Positions 20,301 to 28,402 of a stretch of 64,000 bases of DNA are shown here, piece after piece (position 1 is the stretch's first letter; each line of letters opens with the position of its first letter). The stretch is from VBAS01 sp963773465 (GTDB taxonomy: Bacteria; Bacteroidota; Bacteroidia; Chitinophagales; Chitinophagaceae), in the NCBI GenBank assembly GCA_963773465.1, contig CAVZBF010000002.1, positions 1 to 64,000 on the forward strand, written 5' to 3'. The notes under the pieces are model-generated. The model was not told where the DNA came from, did not search any database, and saw only the letters and a list, made by a program, of their open reading frames with translations. The translations under genes and the position numbers were made by a program.

Positions 20301-20581
20301 CTGTTGAGTCGCCCAATAATACAGCACAAAGAGTTACTCATAAACTATGGGACGGTACCACGGTGTACCAGGCCGGTGAAAGTGTTTCAAACTCTATGGG
20401 CGGCAGTACGAAAGGTTATGTATGCTTACCGGTATCTTCTCTGGTAGTATTAACAGGCACTACCACGGTAAAAGTAAGTGTAGCATCAACTGCTGCTTCC
20501 GTTATTAAAGCTACGCCTGGTGATAATAATAGCGGAACGACAAATAAAGCGACATCAATAAGAGCGGTCAGGATCAAGTAA
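17339..20581 (+). CDS. Modular surface fibre 2 with YadA-like head repeats and C1q-like tip
   Basis: A 1,080-residue secreted protein with the same signal peptide and N-terminal module as fibre 1 (IYKIKADSVLITNDSC). Residues about 355-595 consist of repeats with core GNTAVGYNAL, SNTAIGYGAL, SNIGIGYGAG and NVFLGRWAG, the pattern of YadA-type left-handed beta-roll heads of trimeric adhesins. This closes with NKLFIDNSDISTPLIYGDFA NDTVRVNG and the shared linker DLGSDATGDIFYRNSSG near 622. A second unique region follows (about 660-900). The tip (about 955-1080: YSDAVSFSLAAGTWLITGSV ... KATSIRAVRIK) looks like a compact jelly-roll as in C1q/TNF-like fibre heads. Trimer formation and adhesion are inferred from the family. 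Confidence 0.75.
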   Translation: MKKILLFTVACISTTWLSAQFIYKIKADSVLITNDSCIAELNLENRTRDTLGFLYNKGNGRTEFRRGLKKVNDSTYVIGNDTLRVVSSLGKLIVENGLTKTGDTVRLGGDLTASTSINMKDKRIRFYLSDNTYTPASNAGVTITGAKTAYNGNDMLYIQAFNRPASTFSGAAVFTEVFWQPTGTVSSGTFTSYISSQKSSNPDIDMNGLTLYDFRTIFFTTTNQKIGNRYHYFVGGSIGADPIMTNHVGLYVQSLKRSTIANAYAIYSEGAADTIYNAGPVRWTKYKNNSNEDSVLTTDINGIVKLKALGSSSNFIQNQNATDQAASFRISGNGIIKGGISSPVGPNNERFGFGALASVTTGQGNTAVGYNALNALNGSDFGHTAVGYQALGLLTTSTSGQTAIGSGAMSNFTSGSGSNTAIGYGALQGSTGASGYSNVAVGYNTLTNISSGFQNIAVGTFTSSAVTTGQQNVNIGGGGLSATASYNVGVGSGSLGNTSGTFNVGLGQQALYTLTSGSSNIGIGYGAGGGLTTGSNNIGIGYEAGVSNNGSNNTFIGHQAGYYNTGSGNVFLGRWAGINETGSNKLFIDNSDISTPLIYGDFANDTVRVNGKFHANGPVKIDLGSDATGDIFYRNSSGAFTRLGIGTSGQVLTVNGSNLPSWAAGGGGGGGLLTADNGLTANSSTNVRLGGTLLQNTVISSGGYTFGVTGSTSNILFTVNQLQSGYDAINGISISQAGVKGTSTSGYGVAGISSSNLGGYFASTSSLGLDVYTNNSSGLPSAQFTTGEGNGNSNTVLQNLIIRRVTAGTPGNGIGSSIDFDTRTVTSNDYSNRLISKWTDATHATRTSQFIITGVNSGTTADRFTLSGNGALKLNNYGSGTFTGTAAYTLQVDASGNIIEGSVGGGGGSGYTTVQENGTGLTQRSTLNFNYGVTATDNSGASKTDVNVDLTNSESFMTSDVTLTANTYSDAVSFSLAAGTWLITGSVTVESPNNTAQRVTHKLWDGTTVYQAGESVSNSMGGSTKGYVCLPVSSLVVLTGTTTVKVSVASTAASVIKATPGDNNSGTTNKATSIRAVRIK

Positions 20582-20599
20582 CGGATAAAGAAAATTAAA

Positions 20600-20814
20600 T
20601 TCATTTGTTATTGATTTTTATTTCATAAATTTTTTCACATTTAAAAGAAAATTATTTTTTTAATTAAAATATTTTATACATTCGATTGTTGTTATTACCA
20701 TTTTATCGCACTGATTGAGTAGCTCCCAAATTTTCAGACAATAGAATCTTCCCTCTGTTTTTTCATTAACGGATTATTAATTTATTTGCTCTACTATTAA
20801 TTTTTTTCATTATG
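20600..20814 (+). repeat. Leader repeat copy 3 (before third fibre gene)
   Basis: Nearly identical to 17127-17341, with few substitutions and small indels. The shared tract begins within the 3' end of the preceding gene (20549 onward matches 17076 onward), so the duplicated unit includes gene end, spacer, leader and the start of the next gene. Confidence 0.85.
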
Positions 20815-20829
20815 AAAAAGATTCTATTG
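20739..20829 (+). promoter_or_regulatory. Self-complementary leader 3: possible start-codon hairpin
   Basis: CAATAGAATCTT at 20739-20750 is the exact reverse complement of AAGATTCTATTG at 20818-20829, in the first codons of the gene starting at 20812. Confidence 0.55.
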
Positions 20830-22923
20830 CTTACAACCGCCTGCATATGTACTTCATGGCTCTCGGCACAGTTTATTTATAAAATAAAAGCTGACAGCGT
20901 GCTCATCACTAATGACAGTTGCACTGCAGAGCTCAATCTCGAAAACAGCACCAGACATGTTTTGGGATTTTTGTATAATAAAGGAAACGGCAGAACCGAG
21001 TTCCGGCGTGGAGCAATAAAATTAAATGACAGCACATACCTGATAGGTGCTGATACAATCAGAACAGCAGGCTCAGCCAGCGCTAATTATATTTGGAATC
21101 AGAATAGTACTGATCAGGCTGCGTCGTTTAGAATTTCCGGAAGTGCAATAATTAAAGGCGGAATTACATCGCCGACTACTCCTTCATTGTATAATGAAAG
21201 ATTCGGATATGGAGCATTGGCATCCTTCGCATCCACCGGACTGTCAAATACAGCAGTTGGTTACAATGCGATGAACGCATTCAACAGTACTGGCAGTGGC
21301 AATACTGCGGTAGGACATGGTGCTTTAGCGTTGACCACAACTTCGGCGGAACAAACAGCCATCGGATCAGGGGCCCTATATAATCATACAAGCGGACCAG
21401 GTACTAATACAGCAATTGGTTACGTTGCTATGTATGGAAGCACGGGTGCTTCCGGCTACAGTAATGTAGCAATCGGCAGGTCCGCTTTATTAAATTATAG
21501 TTCCGGCCACCACAATATTGCGATAGGCGAATATGCTTCTTCAGCCGTTACAACCGGGTCTGCTAATATTAATGTAGGCGGTGGCGGCCTTTCCGCTGAT
21601 GCATCATATAATGTTGGAGTGGGCATTGCCGCTCTTGGAAGTACATCTGGTACACTGAATACCGCTGTAGGCACTCAAGCACTTACCAGTTTAACAAGCG
21701 GCTCATCAAATATCGGGATCGGATATTATGCAGGCGGATCAATAACCACAGGTAATACTAATGTATTTATCGGCAAACAATCTGGTTATACAAATAATGG
21801 TTCCGATAACACCCTTATTGGTACACTTACTGGTTATAATAATACGGGATCAGGAAATGTATTTCTTGGCAATAATGCTGGTTTTTACGAAACCAGTTCA
21901 AACAAACTTTATATTGAAAATACCAATACGTACACACCTTTAATCTATGGTGATTTCGCTAACGATACTGTAAGAGTAAATGGAAAATTTCATGCAAACG
22001 GCCCGGTAAAAATGGATCTTGGCAGTGATGCCACCGGCGATATTTTTTATAGAAACTCTTCAGGGCAATTTACAAGATTGGGTATTGGCTCAAGTGGAAA
22101 GGTGCTTACCGTTACCAGTGGCCTTCCATCATGGGAAACTGTTTCTGGAGGCGGAGGTGTATCCGATGGTGATAAAGGAGATATAACAGTAACCAGCAGC
22201 GGAGCAACATGGACGATTGACAATGATGCTGTCACTTACGGCAAAATGCAAAATATTTCTGCAACGCAACGTGTGCTTGGCAGAAATACAAGTGGAGCCG
22301 GTGATGCCGAAGAAGTAACACTTTCACAATTGTTAGATTGGGTTGGAAGTGCGGCACAGGGTGATATTTTATATCGTGGTTCAAGCGGATGGAACCGGTT
22401 GGCTGCCGGCACAAGCGGACAGGTTTTGCAAACCAATGGTTCCAGTGCAGATCCATCATGGGTAACACCTTCGTCAGGCTTTTCGGTTGTTAAAAAAACA
22501 GCGAATGAAAACCGGTCAAGCACTACAACACTTACAAATGATAATACGCTGACCGTTGCATTGAATGCCGGAACACTTTATCATATAAGAGGAAAAATAT
22601 TTTTGGATGTAGGGAATGCTACCATGGATTATAAGTATGCATTAGCTTATAGCGGTACTACAACCTCAATCATTTGTAAAAGAATTCATGTTGTTGCCGG
22701 CGCTACATCAGGCACCGGTAATGAGGTTGCCGTAGCACAGAATACTATTATTCCAAGTACTGCTGTAACAGCTACCAGTTCGGGAATTGCATATGTAGAA
22801 ATTGATGTAATGATTCTAACCAGCACATCAGGTACGTTTGGTTTTCAATGGGCGCAAAATACAAGCAATGGAAGTAACCTTACGGTATTGGCAGGAAGCT
22901 ATCTTGAATATCTTCAGTTTTAA
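20812..22923 (+). CDS. Modular surface fibre 3 with YadA-like head repeats and a different tip
   Basis: A 703-residue secreted protein. The N-terminal 100 residues are almost identical to fibre 1 (TEFRRGAIKLNDSTYLIGAD, SANYIWNQNS). Residues about 120-385 carry YadA-like repeats (SNTAVGYNAM, GNTAVGHGAL, SNIGIGYYAG, NVFLGNNAG) and end with TPLIYGDFANDTVRVNGKFH as in fibre 2. The shared linker DLGSDATGDIFYRNSSG lies near 402. A second linker-like repeat, GDILYRGSSGWNRLAAGTSG, sits near 520. The tip (about 560-703: TTLTNDNTLTVALNAGTLYH ... GSYLEYLQF) is a beta-rich head unlike those of fibres 1 and 2. It thus combines the N terminus of fibre 1, the stalk of fibre 2 and its own tip. Confidence 0.75.
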   Translation: MKKILLLTTACICTSWLSAQFIYKIKADSVLITNDSCTAELNLENSTRHVLGFLYNKGNGRTEFRRGAIKLNDSTYLIGADTIRTAGSASANYIWNQNSTDQAASFRISGSAIIKGGITSPTTPSLYNERFGYGALASFASTGLSNTAVGYNAMNAFNSTGSGNTAVGHGALALTTTSAEQTAIGSGALYNHTSGPGTNTAIGYVAMYGSTGASGYSNVAIGRSALLNYSSGHHNIAIGEYASSAVTTGSANINVGGGGLSADASYNVGVGIAALGSTSGTLNTAVGTQALTSLTSGSSNIGIGYYAGGSITTGNTNVFIGKQSGYTNNGSDNTLIGTLTGYNNTGSGNVFLGNNAGFYETSSNKLYIENTNTYTPLIYGDFANDTVRVNGKFHANGPVKMDLGSDATGDIFYRNSSGQFTRLGIGSSGKVLTVTSGLPSWETVSGGGGVSDGDKGDITVTSSGATWTIDNDAVTYGKMQNISATQRVLGRNTSGAGDAEEVTLSQLLDWVGSAAQGDILYRGSSGWNRLAAGTSGQVLQTNGSSADPSWVTPSSGFSVVKKTANENRSSTTTLTNDNTLTVALNAGTLYHIRGKIFLDVGNATMDYKYALAYSGTTTSIICKRIHVVAGATSGTGNEVAVAQNTIIPSTAVTATSSGIAYVEIDVMILTSTSGTFGFQWAQNTSNGSNLTVLAGSYLEYLQF

Positions 22924-23207
22924 TTGGCCTTTGGTTCAATGCGCCTTTTTGAATCTCAAACCCTTTATCCTGAAAATTAAAAATCATCGATAAGGTATGA
23001 TGTGAATGACGATGATCAGTGAACCTGTTCATTTAATTGTATAATTGAGTAAGCAGGAACTTTTGCTGCAATGTCATTCACTTTTTGTGGATTAATTCGT
23101 ATTTCCCCGGCAATGCTTTGTTATGAACAACATTATTTATTTATATTAGTTTCCCATTCTTTACTATCTTAGTAACAAACCAATAACTAACCACCAATTC
23201 AGCAATT

Positions 23208-23582
23208 ATGGACAAGCCATTTAAGATTATCTTCTACGTAATCTTCGTGATAATCGTAATTAATTTTGCGCTCACTTTTTTTTCTAATAGCAGTTTGAGG
23301 AGCGTTCGCAAAGATCTTGAAAAAGCGAACCGTACTGCTGACTCTGCGTTAATTCAATTAAGAACGGCAAAAGAAATAATTGATTCCACCAAATCGGATA
23401 TTGTGAGGTTCAGATCTTACATCGATCATATCCAGAAGAATGTAGCGGCGAGTGATGTTCAACTGCAAATAATAAGAGAAAAAGATACAAAAACGCTAAA
23501 AGTACTGAAGGACAAATTGGAAGTTCTCAGAGATGAATTTGAGAACGACAGCTTGCCACCAATAACCGAACAAATTCCGTAA
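23208..23582 (+). CDS. Small membrane-anchored coiled-coil protein
   Basis: A 124-residue protein. Residues 5-26 are one membrane span (FKIIFYVIFVIIVINFALTF) near the N terminus. The rest is a long helix with heptad pattern (SVRKDLEKANRTADSALIQL, IIREKDTKTLKVLKDKLEVL). No family recognised. It is followed after 12 bases by another membrane coiled-coil gene and lies just after the three fibres, all on the same strand, so the two could belong to the same surface apparatus. That link rests on position alone. Confidence 0.65.
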   Translation: MDKPFKIIFYVIFVIIVINFALTFFSNSSLRSVRKDLEKANRTADSALIQLRTAKEIIDSTKSDIVRFRSYIDHIQKNVAASDVQLQIIREKDTKTLKVLKDKLEVLRDEFENDSLPPITEQIP

Positions 23583-23594
23583 AATTCATCCAAT

Positions 23595-24167
23595 ATGAAC
23601 AAGAAAATTTTTTTTTGCTCCCTGGTCTTATTTATCTCAATACTTTTCACACCGGCTGATGCCATCTCACAGAAAAGAAAAATATTGAACGATTCCATTG
23701 GCCTTGTTGCCTATGGAATTGCAAAAGGAGATACAGCGATTATAACCTATGATTCAGCGTTCGTGGTAAACAGAAAGCTGTATCATTCACTTAAAAATAC
23801 ATATGAAAAAGTCCGCCGGGGGAACACTAACTCCGCCATAAACCAACTTTTTGCCTTGTATGATAGTATTATAAACTTTCAGGACAGTATGATTAAAGTA
23901 CGCGACGAACATTATAATGCTCTAAAATTAAGCTTTGACAACCTTGCACAAAGCACGAATAGTTTTGTCGATCGAACCGATCAAAATGTTGCTGCCATAA
24001 ATCAGTCAATTACGATCGCCACCAACCAGGTGAATAACATCAAAACATTATTAACATCGTCAATTGATCAACTGAAGCTTCAACAGAAACAAAAATTTAA
24101 ACTGGTGTTAGGTGGCTTTACGGTCGGTGTAGGAGTCGCTACACTTATCTTTTTAATTGCAAAATGA
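23595..24167 (+). CDS. Secreted coiled-coil protein with C-terminal membrane anchor
   Basis: A 190-residue protein with an N-terminal signal peptide (FFCSLVLFISILFTPADA), a helical middle rich in Asn, Gln and Ser (FDNLAQSTNSFVDRTDQNVA, QSITIATNQVNNIKTLLTSS) and a C-terminal hydrophobic anchor (LGGFTVGVGVATLIFLIAK). The topology would place the coiled coil in the periplasm with its tail in the inner membrane. It is the second gene of a pair with the preceding small membrane protein. No known family; function not assignable. Confidence 0.65.
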   Translation: MNKKIFFCSLVLFISILFTPADAISQKRKILNDSIGLVAYGIAKGDTAIITYDSAFVVNRKLYHSLKNTYEKVRRGNTNSAINQLFALYDSIINFQDSMIKVRDEHYNALKLSFDNLAQSTNSFVDRTDQNVAAINQSITIATNQVNNIKTLLTSSIDQLKLQQKQKFKLVLGGFTVGVGVATLIFLIAK

Positions 24168-24500
24168 TAGCATGTTGCAGGTGTTGCGATCAACTAAAAA
24201 AAAGACGTGAATCGGGTTTAGGGTTTCGAAAGCTTCCATAAAATTCTCCTTACATATTATAGCACCAGTGATTTCAAATTGTAAATGAATAAATACCTCC
24301 AATGATAAAAATAATGTACCCGTATTGATTTTTCGTAACAGGATACGAACCTAAAAAGCTTACCGATAGTAAACGAAACCCTTTGGATCTATCTTTCTTT
24401 ATTAATTCTACGCTGAAAAAAGATCCCGATAATTTCTATTGAATTATGTCCTGAGTGTAATTTGAGTTTTACATTCTTATAGGGTTAATATGGCAGCCAT
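24168..24500. other. Spacer without recognisable gene
   Basis: About 330 AT-rich bases between converging genes. I see no open frame with coding character, no clear terminator and no repeat shared with the rest of the window. Confidence 0.5.
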
Positions 24501-27011
24501 TTACTGTTTGATAAATTTCAAAGACCATTTGTTCAATTTACCAATGTCCTGTCCAACAACATCTGAAACTTTTAATCGCCAATTACCTTGAAATGATTGC
24601 CCTTGTAATGGGATTAGAGACGGCGTGTTAGAAAAACTATAAGTCTTAATGATATTATCTGCTGAATCACCTGATTTATTGTGTAAACCAGTAACCGCAC
24701 CTGCAGGTGAAACGAGATTAACGATCAGGTCACCTATATAAGTATGAGTGATGTCAATACCAATTTCAATCTCTTTAATATTACCGGTCTCTGTTACATT
24801 CAGGGTTCGCTCAATCCCAACAGGATTATTATCGGGAATAGTGATGCCGGGAGCTTCTTCTATTTTTATTTCCTGGGATATCGCGGTGCCGATCTTCAGT
24901 GTCCACTTATTGAGTTTACCGGTGTCAAAAGGTGCAACATCAGCAATCTTAAGCGTCCAGTTACCGGAAGCCGATTCTCCGTTAATTCGCAACAATTCCG
25001 GCGCATTTTGAAGATCGAATGTCTTATTAATATTATCCGCACCTGCTCCATTTCGTTCGTGCAGTGATGCAGGTGTTCCTCTCGGCGATATCAATTTTAT
25101 ACTTAGATCACCAATGAATGTGTGTGTTATATCGAGATCAAGACTAACTGAGGAAACAGTACCTGCTTCATTAACCGTAATGGTATCCGAGATACCAGCA
25201 GTATTATTATCCGGGATCAACTTAGCCGGCGATGAAGAATGAACGATCACATTATTATTTACAGGAGAACCATTAGCTAACTGTATTGCCTCTGCTACCG
25301 CTGCTTCAGCATCTACGCTTCCAAATCCAAACCATCCGCTCCATGTACCGTCGGTATGCCCGATATTATTAAATGTACCAGAACTAAAAGGTGCTACTGG
25401 AGATACATCCCATATTGGATTCGGATCAAACGATGCCGACGGAGTCTTTGGATAATCGGTCATATTAAGATCCTTTTTTGCAGTTCTCTGCAAAACTGAA
25501 ACTACTTCTATTGCTGTAAGATTCGGATTAGCGGAAATAACCAAAGCGGCAATACCCGCAGTTAACGGTGTTGCACTAGATGTACCACCAAAGCCTGGAT
25601 TGAAAAATAGATTTTCACCCGATGTTGTCATTATTCCCAGGCCGGTGACAACAAGACGCCTGTACTTATGAACATTGTTTGTCGGAGCACAAATAGAAAT
25701 ACCATCGCCATAATTTGAATAGTGGCTTCTTTGTGCATTGCTTGCCAATGCAGCAACATACATTACACCCGGTACACCCACCAGGTTATGTTCGAAGATT
25801 CTTGATGTTCTTACTCCCCGCCAGTTGCCATTTTCATCCCTTCCACCATCATATGGTATATCAATGTTTCCGGAGAATTTAATTGGACAGTTTTCATTAC
25901 CGGCAGCCCATAAGAATACAATTCCTTTTCCTCTTCTTCCGCCACTTTGTGCAAGCTCAGTGATCCTATTAATAACATTCGATGCAAAATTTGATTTTGG
26001 TGAATTACCCCATGAGTTAGACAATACATCAACTTTATCAGCAATGAAAGAAAGCACTGTCATCATTTTGCTATCACCGATATACAAACCAAAATCATCT
26101 GATTCCCATTTAATAGGTAATAACCTGCAAGCCGGCGCACCTCCAACAGTAAGTAGCCCATCCACCTCAGCAGCTACAACTCCGCAACATGAAGTGCCAT
26201 GATCAGCATCCAACTGATACATCTTTTGCGGAACAGCGCCTACAGAATCCCTGTTGATCAGATTGTTTCCCTGCATATAAGCCCAATTGGCAAACTTATT
26301 AGCGGAATCAAAATCGGAATGATCGATCTTACAACCGTCATCAGAAACTGCAACTACCACATCGCTGCTTCCAAAATGATTAAGTTTTTGCCAGGCTGCT
26401 TCACAATTTGAGGATGACCTTGGATCGAATGCCGAATGTGTTAACCTCTTATGCAAGTGCCATTGCTGCATGTATTTTACATCAGCTGGTATGTTAACAC
26501 TGGTTCGTGTCATTCTCTTATTAAGATCATGTTCACATGATTCAATTATATCTTTTTCCGTTTCATTTATTAATACCACCAATTTTACCGGGTTCATATT
26601 TGTTTGATCAGTTAGCTGGAACAGGTATTCTCTCTCAGAATATTTATTATTGATCACTAGCGCATATTTTGCAATGAACCCGCTGAGCAAATCATTATCG
26701 GGCGGTTGTTTGAAAGTAACCATGATGCGGTCAGTGATCAGGAATTCATCGCCGCTATCCTTTTCTGTATATGCGTGATGCGTAACAACTTCCTTTCGTG
26801 CTTTTGCCATTGATGCATCTAACTTATCCCGACTTACCGTTACTCTTGTTGATGCGGGAGAAACTTTTTCCATGTTCTTTGCGATGCCGAGGCTTTCCAG
26901 CTCCATGGGTTTGGCTCTGACAACAAACTGATCAGGCTCTTTTTTCAAGTATACCTTTTCCCCGTTGCGATATGTATAAACCGTATCACCGTTATTAGTT
27001 GCTTTTGCCAT
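24501..27011 (-). CDS. Subtilisin-like serine protease (S8) with two C-terminal P domains
   Basis: An 836-residue protein. The catalytic triad is visible: Asp near residue 226 (VVVAVSDDGCKIDHSDFD), His near 270 (DADHGTSCCGVVAAEVDG) and Ser near 477 (GGTSSATPLTAGIAALV). The oxyanion Asn is probably in VLSNSWGNSP. Residues about 597-715 and 723-836 are two P/Homo B domains, each opening IPDNN and carrying ITHTFIGDL or ITHTYIGDL and GNWTLKIADV or GNWRLKVSDV, as in proprotein convertases. Residues 1-150 resemble a propeptide (EFLITDRIMVTFKQPPDNDL). No signal peptide is seen at the chosen start (MAKATNNGDTVYTYRNGEKV) and no T9SS domain at the end, so its location is unclear. A signal peptide hidden by an upstream indel or alternative start was not found. 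Confidence 0.88.
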   Translation of the reverse strand: MAKATNNGDTVYTYRNGEKVYLKKEPDQFVVRAKPMELESLGIAKNMEKVSPASTRVTVSRDKLDASMAKARKEVVTHHAYTEKDSGDEFLITDRIMVTFKQPPDNDLLSGFIAKYALVINNKYSEREYLFQLTDQTNMNPVKLVVLINETEKDIIESCEHDLNKRMTRTSVNIPADVKYMQQWHLHKRLTHSAFDPRSSSNCEAAWQKLNHFGSSDVVVAVSDDGCKIDHSDFDSANKFANWAYMQGNNLINRDSVGAVPQKMYQLDADHGTSCCGVVAAEVDGLLTVGGAPACRLLPIKWESDDFGLYIGDSKMMTVLSFIADKVDVLSNSWGNSPKSNFASNVINRITELAQSGGRRGKGIVFLWAAGNENCPIKFSGNIDIPYDGGRDENGNWRGVRTSRIFEHNLVGVPGVMYVAALASNAQRSHYSNYGDGISICAPTNNVHKYRRLVVTGLGIMTTSGENLFFNPGFGGTSSATPLTAGIAALVISANPNLTAIEVVSVLQRTAKKDLNMTDYPKTPSASFDPNPIWDVSPVAPFSSGTFNNIGHTDGTWSGWFGFGSVDAEAAVAEAIQLANGSPVNNNVIVHSSSPAKLIPDNNTAGISDTITVNEAGTVSSVSLDLDITHTFIGDLSIKLISPRGTPASLHERNGAGADNINKTFDLQNAPELLRINGESASGNWTLKIADVAPFDTGKLNKWTLKIGTAISQEIKIEEAPGITIPDNNPVGIERTLNVTETGNIKEIEIGIDITHTYIGDLIVNLVSPAGAVTGLHNKSGDSADNIIKTYSFSNTPSLIPLQGQSFQGNWRLKVSDVVGQDIGKLNKWSLKFIKQ

Positions 27012-27264
27012 ATGTTTAAGATTTAAGAATTATGTGAAAAAAATAGAACATATACCTATAGAAATTAAAACCTGTTTTTCAAAGGGAGGGAATGATTGTC
27101 TGCCCCGCCGGCCCGATCAATCAAAGTAAAAAGTTTGGAGAGGATACAAGAAGAAATTTGATAATTGAATGTATCGATTTATCTACAGCAAAAAATACCC
27201 CGAAAGAGGTAATTTGCCTTTATTGACCATCGGCATGCTGATTTAATTTGCTCTGCGGATCGCT

Positions 27265-27307
27265 AAAAAAACAAAGACCTGAGAATAATTCTCAGGTCTT
27301 TGTTTTT
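27265..27307. terminator. Strong bidirectional terminator
   Basis: ACAAAGACCTGAGAA (27271-27285) pairs with TTCTCAGGTCTTTGT (27289-27303) around a three-base loop and is flanked by A and T runs. It works on paper for the plus strand; on the minus strand it would end transcription of the tRNA-Cys gene. Confidence 0.85.
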
Positions 27308-27320
27308 AATCGATGTTTAG

Positions 27321-27392
27321 AGGTCCCGAGCGGATTCGAACCGCTGTAGGAGCTTTTGCAGAGCTCTGCCTAGCCACTCGGCCACAGGACCT
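27321..27392 (-). tRNA. tRNA-Cys (GCA)
   Basis: The minus strand folds as a cloverleaf. The acceptor AGGTCCT pairs with GGGACCT, the D arm contains GGCCGAGTGGCTAGGC, and the anticodon stem GAGCT/AGCTC encloses CTGCAAA with anticodon GCA. The T arm is GCGG TTCGAAT CCGC. CCA is not encoded. The terminator at 27265-27307 follows directly. Confidence 0.93.
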
Positions 27393-27505
27393 TAAATATT
27401 TCCGATTTCAAATTTTAAATTTTTTGTCCCGAGATTTATCAGATTTGAATCTGAAACGGTAGCAAATATAATTCGTTTCCTTAAAAGATTATAATCCAAA
27501 AGTAT

Positions 27506-28393
27506 ATGTCAATCGAATCGCCGAATCGGAAATGATCATGAATCAACGCGGGGCTGTCTATCATCTGGATCTGAGACCGGAAGAGATTGCAGGCACTGTC
27601 ATTACTCGTTGGAGATCCGGACAGGGTAAAAGAAGTCAGCAAACATTTTGATAAGATAGAATACAAAGGCGAACACCGGGAATTTATCACTCATACCGGA
27701 TATATTGGTAAAAAAAGATTAACAGTTCTCTCTTCAGGTATCGGCCCTGATAATATTGATATCGTCATAAATGAACTGGATGCACTGGTCAATATTGATT
27801 TTACTTCAAGACAGGTCAAATCAAAAACTAACGTCGCTGAATATTATCCGCATCGGCACTTCGGGTGCATTGCAGGCTGATATTCCAGTGGATAGCTTTT
27901 GTTGCTTCCACCCATGGACTGGGTATTGACAACCTGCTGAATTTTTACCGGCATCGAACAAAATGATGAAGAAAAACAATTGCTGCATTCATTTGTTACA
28001 CACACCCAAATGCATGGGCAAATTGGGCTATCCATATATCAGCCGGCGCCAGCTGCCTCCCTGATAAAGAATTTTGTAAAAGATTTTCACCAGGGTATAA
28101 CGGTTACCTGTCCCGGATTTTATGGCCCGCAGGGAAGGGTCTTCGGCTTGGTATCAGCAACCCGGAACTGATCAACCGGCTGACACAATTTCAGTTTTGG
28201 TCAGCACCGGATCACTAACTTTGAAATGGAAACTTCAGCTATTTATGGGCTCGGGCGTCTACTTGGACACAATTGTCTTTCGCTAAATGCCGTCATTGCA
28301 AATAGAGTAAGAAAGGAGTTTTCAAAAGATGGGAAAGCCGCAGTTGAAAACTTGATTGTAAAGGTTTTAGAAATCGTTTCTCAAAATGTATAA
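27506..28393 (+). CDS. Nucleoside phosphorylase (uridine phosphorylase-like), many frameshifts
   Basis: Joined fragments give NRIAESEMIMNQRGAVYHLD, LRPEEIAGTVI, LVGDPDRVKEVSKHFDKIEY, LTVLSSGIGPDNIDIVINEL, and later FEMETSAIYGLGRLLGHNCL and FSKDGKAAVENLIVKVLEIV. These are the order and motifs of the PNP/UDP family: GDPDRV phosphate-binding loop, GPDN, and a conserved metal- or ribose-contacting ME-S segment. The start is taken as the ATG at 27506 (MS then, after an indel, NRIAESE). At least five frame changes lie near 27512, 27598, 27842, 27890 and 28150. The enzyme would release bases from nucleosides with phosphate for pyrimidine or purine salvage. Whether it is a real pseudogene or bad sequence cannot be told here. 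Confidence 0.75.
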
Positions 28394-28402
28394 CAAATAA
28401 AA

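Noticed and set aside
14658..20829. Invertible promoters flanked by the CAATAGAATCTT pairs
   Set aside because: Inversion would move the start codon itself out of frame, the arms are short and no invertase gene is near. A leader hairpin fits better; inversion is kept only as something to check.
18400..21940. CRISPR-like or satellite repeats within the fibre genes
   Set aside because: The periodicity is in protein (YadA-like repeats), with poor conservation at the DNA level and no spacers.
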